Shown here piece by piece: positions 23,323 through 36,369 of a stretch of 64,000 nt of DNA. The DNA comes from Apium graveolens (lineage: Eukaryota > Streptophyta > Magnoliopsida > Apiales > Apiaceae), in assembly GCF_009905375.1 (NCBI RefSeq), contig NC_133649.1, positions 234,574,201 through 234,638,200 of the forward strand. The letters are read 5' to 3'. Below the pieces are notes generated by a model. It ran no database searches and was not told the DNA's origin. It saw only the letters and a list, made by a program, of their open reading frames with translations. The stretch's first letter is position 1; each line of letters opens with the position of its first letter. Position numbers and translations under genes: made by a program.

Positions 23323-25388
23323 CTACTCGGGATCCTCGACTCCCGGTTTTAGAAAATGTTTTCACCTTTGGGTCCCTATACTAAGGGTATATGCAAATTA
23401 CCGCTATCCTCTAGCATAGGTATTATCAACTGAACCAACAGATATATATGGCAAGAATACGAAACAGGCATGCATATGTACCATATCACATGCTCCAATA
23501 TATCGCAAGAATTTGCTAATAACAATCATGCATTTATCACAAGATAATACATATACATATATACATCACAACAACAGTATAACGGGTAGAAAACTTGCCT
23601 GAGCGACTGGGGGTTACGAATGGCTCGGGACGAGTCTGGTAACCTATAAGCAACAAGTAAGTTGGAATTAAACCAAAGTCACTTGAAAATCTATACTTTA
23701 ACTAACTTAGACTCTAACGCTTGTTTTGCGCTTACTGATTCTCTTAAGTCACTCGAGTACCCTCGGCTCCACCATTTTTAATAAATTAACCATTATGAGT
23801 TTTAAGGCGATTCTTTCGCGAGTGTCTTATCAACTGGCTAACACTCTTACCATAATTGTTTCATACACTAATTAACCCTTTTTGGTCTTTAACCTATGTT
23901 TCAAAGTAAGGCGAGGGGAAAAGTTTCATTCGCGAAATGTCGTTACTTAAAACGGTCGTTTCTCCTAAACCGTACATCGGAATCAAACGAACTACATATC
24001 AAAACGAAGCTCGTAACATGATCTATCTAAACATGGAAATGGTCAACATCTAGTAGGGGGTTATCGGGTCCTAATGTTATGAACAAAAGCAGTCTAAAGT
24101 AAATCGGACATTACGACGGCTATGTTTACGCGATTTCCCAAATTTAAACCATTCCAAAACCATCACAATTCAACCCCAATCCATTCATACAACCAAAGTC
24201 CATCCTTATCACATCATAACATCCCCAATAAATCCAATATTAACATTTATACTTATGCTTAAGCTTAAATTTAACTATACTTAAGTTCTTTTAACCAAAA
24301 CAATAAGATTCACCATTCCATTTCACTACCACTCCAACCCAAACTCTAAACCACAAGCATTAAGCCACTATATCATCATAACAATCAAAATAATCTTATT
24401 ATACAAAGGAATCTAGGGTTTGGAGATGATATACCTTCCTTGAAGTGGTTGGAGTAGCTAGGAAGCCTTAAGAAGCCTTGAGAAGTCTTAGGGATGCTTG
24501 GATCTTAAAGGAAAACAAGAAAAATCTAGTTAAAAACTTTGAAATCACTATTCATTGTCTTCTTCATTGATTTCTTGAAGAATATTGAGAAAGAATTGAA
24601 GGCTTAAACTTATAATATAGCCATATCTATGCATAAGGAACACTAGGAAATTATCTTACCAATTTAGGAGGCTTGGATCTTGGATTTTGAAAATTCTCCC
24701 TTTGAAATTGAAAAAAAGCCGAGAGCAACCTTGGTGAAGAGAAATATTTTGTGTTTTGTTTGATGAAAATGAAATGATTGGCTTGGTGGATGTAATTTTG
24801 TTTTTGTTTTGGTTAATTACCTTTTTAGCCTTAACTTTGTGTGGTTCTACTTAAACCACATCTCCTTCCTTCCCATGTCATGCTTATGTCATGCTATGAT
24901 GTCATCTTCCCCTCCTTGTCCTCTTCTCATTGGTTGGGTGACATCATCTTCTCTAATCCCTTTGATTAACTTCCTAATTGTTTGCCTAATGACTGCTGAT
25001 CTGTTATACGGTTCGCTTAACTTTCGTTTTCGTTTATCGTTTGAGGGATCATACCCGGGATCTTATTACTTAGGTTCCTTTAACCTTTCTCAATATATTA
25101 TATTCCTTTTATGATCCTCTCTTATAATCCTTTAATTTAAATCCTTTTTATCCTGTTATCTTATACTCAATTCTTTCCGTATCTAGTGGATTTCCGGGAA
25201 AAATCAAAGTGTTCGGAATTGGATTCTGACGATCTTTACATACACTTATATACCATATAGAGTGCCAATAAAATCTCAGAATATGCATAAAAGAACCCCT
25301 ACCTAGTGTGGCATGAAAAGTTTTCTCATTCAGCAAAAACACTATTCATAAGGGTTTCAAAAAAATTCCAAAATTTGGGGTTATTACA
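23183..25388 (-). repeat. Gypsy-2 LTR fragment, left
   Basis: It matches about 32830-35028 of the right LTR nearly base for base and ends GGGGTTATTACA, followed by the PPT (TCTCCCCTCCTTAAAAGG on the plus strand). A TA microsatellite at about 23285-23320 is longer than in the other copy. The ORF at 24809-25114 is LTR sequence, repeated at 34449-34754. Confidence 0.88.
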
Positions 25389-25469
25389 GTCTCCCCTCCT
25401 TAAAAGGATTCCGTCCCGGAATCAGATAGAAAATGAATAGGGATACTCTCTTAGCATTGCACTTTCTAA

Positions 25470-26174
25470 CTCTCGAGTAAATTTTCCCACATTGTGGTCC
25501 CACCACCAAACTCTGCCTAGTTTGATAATCTTTCTCCTAAGCACTTGTTCCTTTTCACTCTATAACCCTTCCTGGTTGCTCCATATAGGTTACGTCGGGT
25601 TGCGTGTCTATGTGCTCATATGCCCCTATTTATCTGGCATCCGAATTACACTTCCTTAACATTGATACGTGAAACACGTTATGACTTGCTACATGTTCTG
25701 GGGTAAGGCTAGCTCATATGCTAACTTCCCAATACTTCTTAATATATCCAAGGGTCCAACAATTGGTGGACTTAGCTTTTCTTTCTTTCCGAATCTCATT
25801 AACCCCTTCCAAGGGAATACCTATAACAACACTAGGTCCCCTACTTCCTATTCCTTGTCCTTTCGTGTCAAATCAACATACTTCGTGTTCCCATCTTGGG
25901 TTACTACCAGCCGTCCTCTGATTAGATCTATTATATCCCTGGTCCTTTGGACTACTGCGGGTCCGAGCATCTTGCGCTCTATAACTTCATCCTAACATAA
26001 GGGAGATCGACATTGTCTTCCCTCAAGGATCTCATAAGGCGATACCTCAATACTGACATATGATCTATTGTCGTAAGAAAACTCAACCCGTGTTAAGTGA
26101 TCATTCCAATTTCTTTCAAGTCTATTGCACAGACTCTCATTATAGCTTTTAGCATTAGAGCTTTTGCTTCTCAC
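25470..26174 (-). pseudogene. Gypsy-2 integrase C-terminal region
   Basis: The minus strand carries WNDHLTRVEFSYDNRSYVSI and SPYEILEGRQCRSPLC at the end of the integrase core, followed downstream by the same decayed GPY/F-like and C-terminal segments as in gypsy-1. Stops and frameshifts interrupt it. Confidence 0.83.
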
Positions 26175-26179
26175 TACCC

Positions 26180-29000
26180 ATCCTTTTCCAGTTCGTAGTC
26201 GCTACTACCTTCCGTTCCTAATATTATACTAGTTATACTTTTGCTCGTTAGCGTTCTATAACCTTTTAATAACCACGTCAACCTTAGTATCACGAATGTG
26301 TTTCTATTCCGAATACTACCACAACTTTATTACTCCTTTTTCAGCTGTTTCTATTTTCCAAAATTTGATCAATCATATAGAAGTAAAGGAATTTGTTGAG
26401 AGATCACTATGATCATGAACACTTGTTATATCGCATAGTTAGTACAGAAGGTGGCCAGCCTTTAGTACTTGACAAGCAATTAAACAATAGTTGGTATCCT
26501 ACTCGGCTTCTATCACACAGATAGATAGTCATTCGGCAATACCTCCCCTTCTGGAAGGGTTGTTCTTCTCAGTTTATATGAAATGAAAAGAAGAGAAAAG
26601 AACGAACTGAAGAGAATTGTATATACGTAAAAAAATTTATTGCCATAAAATATCTGGCTTGGAATCTACCTCTGAACTATAGAGGTTTGTCATAGGAGAA
26701 CAAAACATATGTGTATATATATCAAGTATTATCGCATCGCATTTCACATGCTTAAATATTTTTGCTATTCCGTCCATCATTCTATGGACCCATGCTCTTT
26801 CTCGAGCTTATACACAATCACCTCTAAAACTCCCTCGATATCGAAAATCGAATCTGGGATCTCATTCTAGACATCATTGTTACTAGAATTCTATACTTGC
26901 ACCGCAACCTTCCTCATATAGTAATACGACTCTCTATTGATAAGAAAGAATAAATATTCAATAGTTAAATAATCGACCTAATTTTTCTATCAAAGATAAC
27001 TTATACGTCAACATGACCCGATTAGTGGTACTTAATCTCAACCTCCATTCCAATACAACTCTCACGGTTGTAATCATCTCATTACTCGCAGAATCATTGC
27101 GGCATTACTATGGTCCACTACTGACCTACTGTCGTCATTCATGTTCCATGAAATCTTAATATCTAACCATACGGAGTCCATACATGTCGTATCAAATCCT
27201 TCTAAGGAGGTAACATAATCACCATTCATGATTCATGAAGAACACTCTTGATCCTGACATACATACATGACATGAAGCAGATAAAATTACAGAAGAGTTT
27301 CAATCAAAGCAACGATAGCAGGTTAATACCATTCTTAATCGTATGCCCTAAATAGAAGACTTAACTCAAAGGTTCGTCTAGTCCTTTTTGAAAAATGGTC
27401 CTGGCTTATCTCAAGATAGTACCTTCTGAGATAGATAGCCCGCTCATGGCGATTACACGAATTAAACCTTTACCAACTACTATTACGGTTGGGTATTGCA
27501 CAGTCATCAGAAGGAATGTTAGTCTTTCAAACCATAATACAACCTTCACAACTTTAACCATCATCACTGTATTCCTTTGGCACAAGCGCCTATAATTATC
27601 CTCTTACCTTTAAAGTGTCGGCCACCTCTTTGGCCTTTCCTGATAGTAAAATTTCCTTACAGTCAATGTCATTTTAACCACCTCCAAATAAATTTTCTAC
27701 CTCATTTCAATCACTGCTTATGTGAAGATGTTTTCCTTAAAATCTGATGAGTAAAAAAAATCACCATTTTTCCATAAGTTATTGCCTCAGTCTTTAGAGG
27801 TTAATCACTGTCATGACTGACTCTCAATCATAATTAGAATATCTTTTATCTTAAGTACTAATTGCCCTGAATAATTTCGACCATTACTGGTTCGATCCAT
27901 ACCTTCTCGTGGTTTAACACGTGCCCTACTTGGCATTATTATAATTACGTCATATTTCCTTTATCAACATTTCTATTCTTGAAAATTTTGAATTTTACCT
28001 TTCTCCTTGTAAAACCTCTAAGGTTATCCTTGAATCGTTCCTCCTGTATTCCCTAGATACAGGACATATCAAAATACCATTTACTAATACTAAAACCATT
28101 GTCTATATACTTCTGAAAAATTTCTCCACTGATTCTTAAAGGTTGTTGTTACCTTAACCCTTTCCAAATCATACTGTCAAAACTCATACTGTCCCTATTA
28201 AGGGTGAAATGCCAACCTTTATGCATTCCCCTAGGATTCATTTTAAGTTACCGATATTCTATCCTTAATTCCACCTTTAAAAAGGTACATGCATCCTTCC
28301 ATGGATAAATCAAGTCATATATCCCTGATAAGGGTATCTTATTCAATCATTCCCACCTCGATAGTATATGCCTAATTTTCACAATAACATCTGTATTCAA
28401 AATGAGGTCAATCAATATGGCATCCAAAAGATAACAACGGTTATCCGCTTTTCTTGCCTAATTTGGTAATGATAACAAGGATGTTCTGGAAGATATTGGT
28501 CGTGTTCAACGTGAACCTCTTCTTAATAATTCCTTATTTACTTTTGTTGTTTATCTCAACAGTCACCTCAATGTTGGGATATCTTTCATATCTGGCGTCT
28601 CCCTTTCTGGGTATCATGCCACCGGTCTTACACTTCACCTTCTTGAAGGTCACTTCCTTCATCCAATTTTCTTAATTTCTTACTTTCTTGTCTCCTCAGT
28701 CTATCCGCGTCTCATTATTTATCCTTCGAACTATCTCAAGGTTTCCTCGAATCCTCCCAACTTATAGGGGATAAAATATATGTATCTCTTATGCCCTCAA
28801 CCATCAATTTTAACTCATGGTGAATCACCCTCATCCTAACGAATGCATACTTTTCTATTTCTATTGCTACGAGTCTTTAGGGTTTCCTCATACCCAACTC
28901 CCTTATCATACCTCAAACTCTATTGCCTTTATATTCCTTTCCACTTCAGTTTCTTTTTATTTTCCTTTCTCTTATCCTTATTTCATGAACCAACACAACA
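26180..29000 (-). other. Unassigned degenerate interior of gypsy-2
   Basis: Collinear with 13600-16430 of gypsy-1 with scattered substitutions and small indels. No recognisable protease or RT catalytic motif and no long frame. It is conserved between the copies only as mobile-element sequence. Confidence 0.6.
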
Positions 29001-29430
29001 TAAGTATTGATTTCAAACATCCCGTCATTCTGGATTCGTGTCCTCAGAATGAATCTTGACAACTTTTACAACTTAGATTCATAATTCATCATACTCATCC
29101 GCTTTTGTTCTGACTCTAAAGCTTTTACACTATCTCCATAACCTTGGGAATTACTTTCCCGAAAACAATTGACCGGACTTTAATCAGTTTATTCTAACCT
29201 CTGGCTCCGTGCCTTCCTTGGCCTTTCACCAGCGGGTGGTCTCTCTCTTAGGAGGGTAAGTGACAAAAACACTCTTTTGTGATTCGTCAATCATTTAGAA
29301 TCTCAAATGATTCATGTATTTCCTTTAGCCAGGCTCTTGCCTCGACTGGTTCAGCTTGTTCCTTGGAACTCTAAGGGCTTAGCGACTTAAAGGCCCTGAA
29401 AGAATTTCTCACCGCATTGTTTCCTCAGGG
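29000..29430 (-). pseudogene. Gypsy-2 Gag capsid remnant
   Basis: On the minus strand it has the same Gag capsid blocks as gypsy-1 (FKSL.., EARAWLKEIHESFEIL-like, KTVF..) in the same place, 3' of RNase H and the integrase zinc region in element orientation. Broken by stops. Confidence 0.78.
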
Positions 29431-29689
29431 TGGTGGTTGGGGATAATAGTCTAAGTTCTGTCTAGACAGGTCCATAAATTGCCGTATAGGAGTACCGTCC
29501 CGGGTCTCCTTTCCTTACTCGACTTTCTGTTTCCTTAGTATGAAATGTTTAAACCTCTCCCATAATCGGGGTTATCTTATACATTAAAAACCTTGTTTTC
29601 CACTTCATTATGTTATGGGTTCCTTCTATCTTGATGGCGTCCTCCCTGACTATCACATTCAGGGTTTGCTCTAACCTTATTCCTCAAAC

Positions 29690-30550
29690 TAGCTTTCATC
29701 TAAGATTTCATCTTTAAGCTCTTGAACGTTTGGAACTCAAATTCTGTAGGAATACCTCATTATTCCCTTATCATCTTTCTCGGTATTAATCTTTTATCTA
29801 ATTGTTGGCTCTCTGCCTTCATTCATCACTTTTTCTGGCACAATATGTTCTTTTCCGATAATTCGGACTGTATTGCAATCTCAAACAGCTTTTCGGTACC
29901 GGCTCCGGTTACCTTCACTTCTATTTCCATTTTCTCAAAATCTCTTATAACTCTCCCAAAGACATTATAATCTTGAGTCTCTCCTTTTTACTAAGGGCAT
30001 CAGCCACCACATTGGCTTTCCCCAAATGATAAAGAATCTCCCAATCATAATTCTTGATTAGCTCTAACCGCCTCCTCTGGCGTATGTTGAGCTCTTTCTA
30101 CGTGAAAATGCACTAGAGCACGTATGGCTTGTGTAAATCTTGCACTTCTCTCCATACAAGTAGTGCCTTCAATATTTAGGGCAAAACTATTGCCACGAGC
30201 CCAAGCTCATGGGTGGGGATATCGAATTTTATATTCCCTTAATTGTCTTGACGCGTACGCGATTACCTTACCGTGCTGCATAAGCACGCACCCTAAGCCC
30301 TTGTGCGAAGCGTCACTATACTTCACAAAATCTCCTTTTTCCATCCGGCAACGCCAGCATAGGGGTCGTCACCAACCTTTGCTTCAGTTCTTAAAAGTTG
30401 TTCTCGCATTTCTCTGTCCATTCAAACTTCTCAGTCTTACGAGTAAGCCGCGTTAAATGGGCTACTATCTTTACAAACTTGAACGAACCTCCGGTAGTGA
30501 TCGACCAATCCTTCCTCTGGTAGTCGACCTAACCATGGTCATCAATTCAT
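29690..30550 (-). pseudogene. Gypsy-2 RT end, RNase H and integrase N-terminus
   Basis: Minus-strand order: GLVDHYRRFVQVCKD near 30510, LTRKTEKFEWTEKCE-like near 30430, LYHLGKANVVADALSKKE near 30000, and an integrase zinc-region piece near 29750-29690. The junction between the upstream acidic ORF and the RT remnant is at the same place as in gypsy-1, so the rearrangement predates both insertions. Confidence 0.83.
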
Positions 30551-30937
30551 CAGTGGTCCTTTATTCATCTTGTCAGGATCCTCCATGGGATCCTCCTCAG
30601 CAACTGTCCCTTCTAGGACAACATTCTCAACCGCTACATCCTCAATATGAACATCATCCGATCCCGCGTTAGGACGTTCTATCGGATCCATAATCTGATC
30701 TCCAGTAAGTAATAAAACATCATCGCGTTGTTGCTCCTCAACCTCAGGGTTCGGAGTCCCGCTACCATATACGATAACGAACTACGCTTCTATCACGATA
30801 TTTATAAGAGTTCCCATAAGGGTTTTAACTGTCAGTACTACGTTAGGTAGCCCGACTATGAACTTGGCAAGAGTTCTTATTATCTTAGTGAACTTATTAT
30901 CTTAACGTCGTATCATCTCTGAGGTTTATAACGCTTA

Positions 30938-30949
30938 GCTCTGATACCA
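30938..30949 (-). promoter_or_regulatory. Primer binding site of gypsy-2, tRNA-iMet type
   Basis: The minus strand reads TGGTATCAGAGC exactly, four bases from the LTR edge at 30954. Confidence 0.9.
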
Positions 30950-30953
30950 CTTC

Positions 30954-32931
30954 TGTAACACCCCCAAATCCGGGGTCGGGGATCCGGGTTGTCACGAGTT
31001 CCATTTCCCTTAATAACACCCAATCTTAATAAACAATCAACTACTCTGTACTGTGACCCCACAATAAACACACACACCACAAGTTATAGTCTCAGAGATG
31101 AATATCCAAAAATAATCACAAGTCGTTTTATTCCACAATTATATGCCAATTCACCTTAAAAAGGTTTCTGAATAAATTTACATTTCTTTGCCATTATTAC
31201 AATTCATAAATATACATAATCTGGTACATCAAAAGTTGAAAGTCTAGTCTATTGGTAGTTCCTACCTCAGCTACAGCGACATCAACGCCTATAGGAAACT
31301 GCGGAACATTTCCTATCCGCTCGCGAATTGGGAGCTTGGTCCTGTTCATCTTGTCTATCTGATATTGTGTGATGAAAGAAGAAAGCAAGAGTGAGCAACA
31401 AGCCCACCAAAATAATATGTATAATAATTTACAATATATGAGCCTTCTCATAGTACTCATGAAAGTCTTGGTCAAAAGAAATGAACCAAGTTTGATATCT
31501 TAATGCGATGAAGTCGCAAAATATTCAGTATATATACATATATACTTTTCATAATCTTGGAAGTCCTCTTCCATGCATAATACACACAGAGTTCCAGTGT
31601 ATAACTGTATAAAAATATCGTTGCAAGGTGATCTCATATATCTAACCTTGTCTCAACATTTTTCTGAAAATCTTTGTCATACATAAGATAATCATTTACT
31701 AGATATAAGTTTAAAAGATGAAGTTACAAGATACTCCGATATACTTATATCTTTTCCAAATACTACTTTAACTACCACCGTTCAAATTATAATTAGTTCC
31801 AAAAGTTCATCACCCAGATGAGACTACAAGATAAGACTTGAATAAATTCAATCTTTGAAATATCATTATAAATAATGAAGTTACGAGATGCTTCATTAAG
31901 TCCCGATATATAAATATATTCATATATATCTCCCATACATTTCCTGGAAACCTCTGTCATGTAAAGTATGAACAGAGTTGCAATATCCAATAAATTTGGA
32001 AAGGAAAAATTTTTGGCATAAACCTGATATCTTGTTGATCAGGCAAAGATACCAATAAGTAACCTTTTCTACTAGTAGATGGATGAATCCCCCACCGGTC
32101 ATCACCCTGGCCACATAAGGACCTTGTGCTGGACCGCCACCCGGCCTCTTACGCGTTGATGGACTGCCACCCAGCCACTTACACTTTGATAGACCGTACC
32201 CCGGCCTGTCGCTTATGCCGACTCAATTAGATGGGCTTACTTCCCGAACGTTGGGTAAGTAATCAATTCATTTATTTTCTCAAAACAGCAACCACGTTGC
32301 GAATGTAAAATGCACCACAGAGCTGGATCCCCCAGGTTTTGAGCAAGTATTTAAATCCCCTTTGAAAGGAAGATCTTAAATATAAAAATGAGTTTTGGGG
32401 TCCACTCTAACTTTAAAAATCATTTTGAAGACTCGAAAGCATTTTTAAGAATGTTTGGAGTACTGCTGATTTATTAAAATAAATCAGTCCCGATATATTA
32501 GAAAATATCTGAATATTATTATTTAAATAATATTCTCATAAAGATAATCCTTATAAAAATAATCGAAGTAGAAGTTTTAAAACTTATACTCGAAATGGAT
32601 ATTAAATAACCAAAGATACACTTATATGAAAGTACTATCTTTATTTGAATAATCGAAAATAAGTTTGATTATTGACACCTTATTCTTTAATAAAATAAAG
32701 AATATATTTTAGTAATAAGCGGAGTCATAATACCTCGAATGAATATTATAAATAATATTCATTAAATAAAATAAAGGAGTCATACATCCTCAAATGAATA
32801 TTCAATTAATAATCAATAAATATAATAAACAGAGTCATAAGTCCTCGAATGAATATTCAAATAATATTCATTAAATAATATAAAGTTATCGAATAACCCT
32901 TATTCGATTAATAGTTGTGAAAACTATAACC

Positions 32932-32962
<31 letters not shown>

Positions 32963-35028
32963 CTACTCGGGATCCTCGACTCCCGGTTTTAGAAAATGTT
33001 TTCACCTTTGGGTCCCTATACTAAGGGTATATGCAAATTACCGCTATCCTCTAGTATAGGTATTATCAACTGAACCAACAGATATATATGGCAAGAATAC
33101 GAAACAGGCATGCATATGTACCATATCACATGCTCCAATAAATCGCAAGAATTTTCTAATAACAATCATGCATTTATCGCAAGATAATGCATATACGTAT
33201 ATACATCACAACAACAGTATAACGGGTAGAAAACTTGCCTGAGCGACTGGGGGTTACGAATGGCTCGGGACGAGTCTGGTCACCTATAAGCAACAAGTAA
33301 GTTGGAATTAAACCAAAGTCACTTGCAAATCTATACTTTAACTAACTTAGACTCTAACGCTTGTTTTGCGCTAACTGATTCTCTTAAGTCACTCGAGTAC
33401 CCTCGGCTCCACCATTTTTAATAAATTAACCATTACGAGTTTTAAGGCGATTCTTTCGCGAGTGTCTTACCAACTGCCTAACACTCTTACCATAATTGTT
33501 TCATACACTAATTAACCCTTTTTGGTCTTTAACCTATGTTTCAAAGTAAGGCGAGGGGAAAAGTTTCGTTCGCGAAACGCCGTTACTTAAAACGGTCGTT
33601 TCTCCTAAACCGTATATCGGAATCAAACGAACTACATATCAAAACGAAGCTCGTAACATGAGCTATCTAAACATGGCAATGGTCAACATCTAGCAGGGGG
33701 TTCTCGGGTCCTAATGTTATGAACAAAAGCAGTCTAAAGTAAATCGGACATTACGACGGCTATGTTTACGCGATTTCCCAAATTTAAACCATTCCAAAAC
33801 CATCACAATTCAACCCCAATCCATTCATACAACCAAAGTCCATCATTATCACATCATAACATCCCCAATAAATCCAATATTAACATTTATACTTATGCTT
33901 AAGCTTGAATTTAACTATACTTAAGTTCTTTTAACCAAAACAATACGATTCACCATTCCATTTCACTACCACTCCAACCCAAACTCTAAACCACAAGCAT
34001 TAAGCCACTATATCATCATAACAATCAAAATCATCTTATTATACAAAGGAATCTAGGGTTTGGAGATGATATACCTTCTTTGAAGTGGTGGGAGTAGCTA
34101 GGAAGCCTTAAGAAACCTTGAGAAGTCTTAGGGATGCTTGGATCTTAAAGGAAAACAAGAAAAATCAAGTTAAAAACTTTGAAATCACTATTCATTGTCT
34201 TCTTCATTGATTGCTTGAAGAAGATTGAGAAAGAATTGAAGGCTTAAACTCATAATATAGCCATATCTATGCATAAGGAACACTAGGGAATTATCTTACC
34301 AATTTAGGAGGCTTGGATCTTGGATTTTGAAAATTTTCCCTTTGAAATTGAAAAAAAGCCGAGAGCAACCTTGGTGAAGAGAAATATTTTGTGTTTTGTT
34401 TGATGAAAATGAAATGATTGGCTTGGTGGATGTAATTTTGTTTTTGTTTTGGTTAATTACCTTTTTAGCCTTAACTTTGTGTGGTTCTACTTCAACCACA
34501 TCTCCTTCCTTCCCATGTCATGCTTATGTCATGCTATGATGTCATCTTCCCCTCCTTGTCCTCTTCTCATTGGTTGGGTGACATCATCCTCTCTAATCCC
34601 TTTGATTAACTTCCTAATTGTTTGCCTAATGACTGCTGATCTGTTATACGGTTCGCTTAACTTTCGTTTTCGTTTATCGTTTGAGGGATCATACTCGGGA
34701 TCTTATTACTTAGGTTCCTTTAACCTTTCTCAATATATTATATTCCTTTTATGATCCTCTCTTATAATCCTTTAATTTAAATCCTTTTTATCCTGTTACC
34801 TTATACTCAATTCTTTCCGTATCTAGTGGATTTCCGGGAAAAATCAAAGTGTTCGGAATTGGATTCTGACGATCTTTACATACACTTATATACCATATAG
34901 AGTGCCAATAAAATCTCAGAATATCCATAAAAGAACCCCTACCTAGTGTGGCATGAAAAGTTTTCTCATTCAGCAAAAACACTATTCATAAGGGTTTCAA
35001 AAAATTTCAAAAAATTGGGGTTATTACA
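30954..35028 (-). repeat. Gypsy-2 LTR, right (5' LTR of the element)
   Basis: It runs from TGTAACACCCCCAAATC to GGGGTTATTACA, about 4.1 kb. It shares the GC-rich island (about 32090-32250), the 55-bp dyad repeats and the TA microsatellite with the gypsy-1 LTRs. The right flank starts CCAACATTACTC at 35029. Confidence 0.9.
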
Positions 35029-35592
35029 CCAACATTACTCATTTATGGTGGGAACCCAATACACCTGAGAGGAGATCCCTCGAAGTGTATTCAATGTGAT
35101 AATAACAAGTCGTAAGGGTAAGTATGATGCTCCTTAACAATAGATTGATACTTATGTATCTGAAGTCTATCCCCTGTAAACCTTTAAGGTACTATCACTA
35201 CAAGTATAGCAAGAGTTAAAGAACTCTGAATGTGGTCAATTTTTTGTGACTAGATGGAGCAGTTTATCTCCGGAGATGCCCGGCTTAGCGAATGTAATTG
35301 TGAGGTCGTAATTAGAGGAAATGATTATTACTTGAATTATTCGACGAACAGGATCGAGATATGGCCATTAACGTCTCAAAGGTGTATATCATCACCATAG
35401 CCTTTGGATGTCATCGTCTTTTGAGTGTGGTTACACCAAATGGATAGAGATTCAAGGTGAAATATTTCATCTATATCTGATGACTATCGAAGTAGAGGAC
35501 TTAGGTAGGTTCGAACTTGGAAGAGTACCAACTCTGAAAAAATGTGTCATATTTAAATCCGATACATAATTCAGTATGGATTTATGGGGGAA
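35029..35592 (+). other. 3' untranslated interior of another LTR element
   Basis: Non-coding sequence ending in the purine-rich ATTTATGGGGGAA right before a TG LTR start. No recognisable protein. I infer it is the 3' interior of the element whose LTR follows; its upstream part was displaced by gypsy-2. Confidence 0.5.
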
Positions 35593-36369
35593 TGTTAGAA
35601 AATTGAAAGTTTGGAGCTTTAATATGGTAGATTCCTTATATGGCTCTAAGTAATTTTCTTAGTATAATCCATTGAGAAATAAATATAAGGGCTTGAGATT
35701 GTGCCTCAAGGCCTTTATACAACCGGAAGCATTTTAAAGACCTTGACCGTCAGAATCAAGGCCTTGACAGGAACGATCTAAAGTCCTTGAGCGTCCTGAG
35801 TCAAGGCCTTGACCTAGATAGACATATATACACAAACACACACACACACAGACACATATAAGTAATATATATTTTTTATATATGATTATTTATATACTCC
35901 TTGATAGAAAAAGAAAATGTATGAATGGATAATAATAATAATAATAATAAGAACCCTAGCTAGCCTATCTCTCTCTCCCCCCAAATATATATACGTATAC
36001 ATAAATTTTTTGGGCGAATTGAGGTGTGGTCGCTGTTGAGCTTTGCTGGCCTGTGACGAATTGTTTTGCTGCTGTTTTATCCTGAAAGTGAATTTGCGAC
36101 ATCCCAACACAGCATAACTGAGGCAAATATCTCTTCAAGAACAGTCGTATCTTTTACAAGATTCGACGACTCAGTTGTTATACAATATTAAAGGTACATT
36201 ATAGATAAGATTTTTCTCTCGTTATTGTTTACTATTGTTGTTTCTAATTATCAAATTTGTTTGACCTTTGTGATTTGTTTTATTAATTGGTTTTGATTGC
36301 ATGTTCTTGAATTCTAATTTGATTTGAATATAATTGTCATATTGTTGCCTGTGTTAGAATTTTCCAACA
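35593..36369 (+). repeat. LTR of a further LTR retrotransposon (777 bp)
   Basis: It begins TGTTAGAAAATTG and ends GTGTTAGAATTTTCCAACA; the ends are imperfect inverted repeats (TGTTRGAAAATT). A PPT-like run precedes it. It contains two perfect TCAAGGCCTTGA palindromes (35756-35767 and 35801-35812) plus a near copy at 35705, then TATA-like sequence (about 35822), a CA repeat and an AAT microsatellite (about 35930-35950). Confidence 0.72.

Larger units (their letters stand above)
23182..35028 (-). mobile_element. Gypsy-2: second copy of the same family, left-truncated
   Basis: It has a truncated left LTR (about 23183-25388), interior 25389-30953 and a complete right LTR (30954-35028). Orientation, primer site, PPT and interior order match gypsy-1, but the LTRs are clearly more diverged from gypsy-1 than the gypsy-1 LTRs are from each other, so this was a separate, older or subfamily-distinct insertion. 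The missing part of the left LTR (equivalent to about 30954-32829) is not present in the window. The join at 23181/23182 is with the inverted copia LTR, as if the copia element had inserted into this LTR. No target duplication can be checked. Confidence 0.88.

Noticed and set aside
24809..25114. A 101-residue plus-strand ORF, repeated nearly unchanged at 34449-34754
   Set aside because: Both copies lie inside gypsy-2 LTRs; the repetition is explained by the LTR pair. The translation has no family signature.
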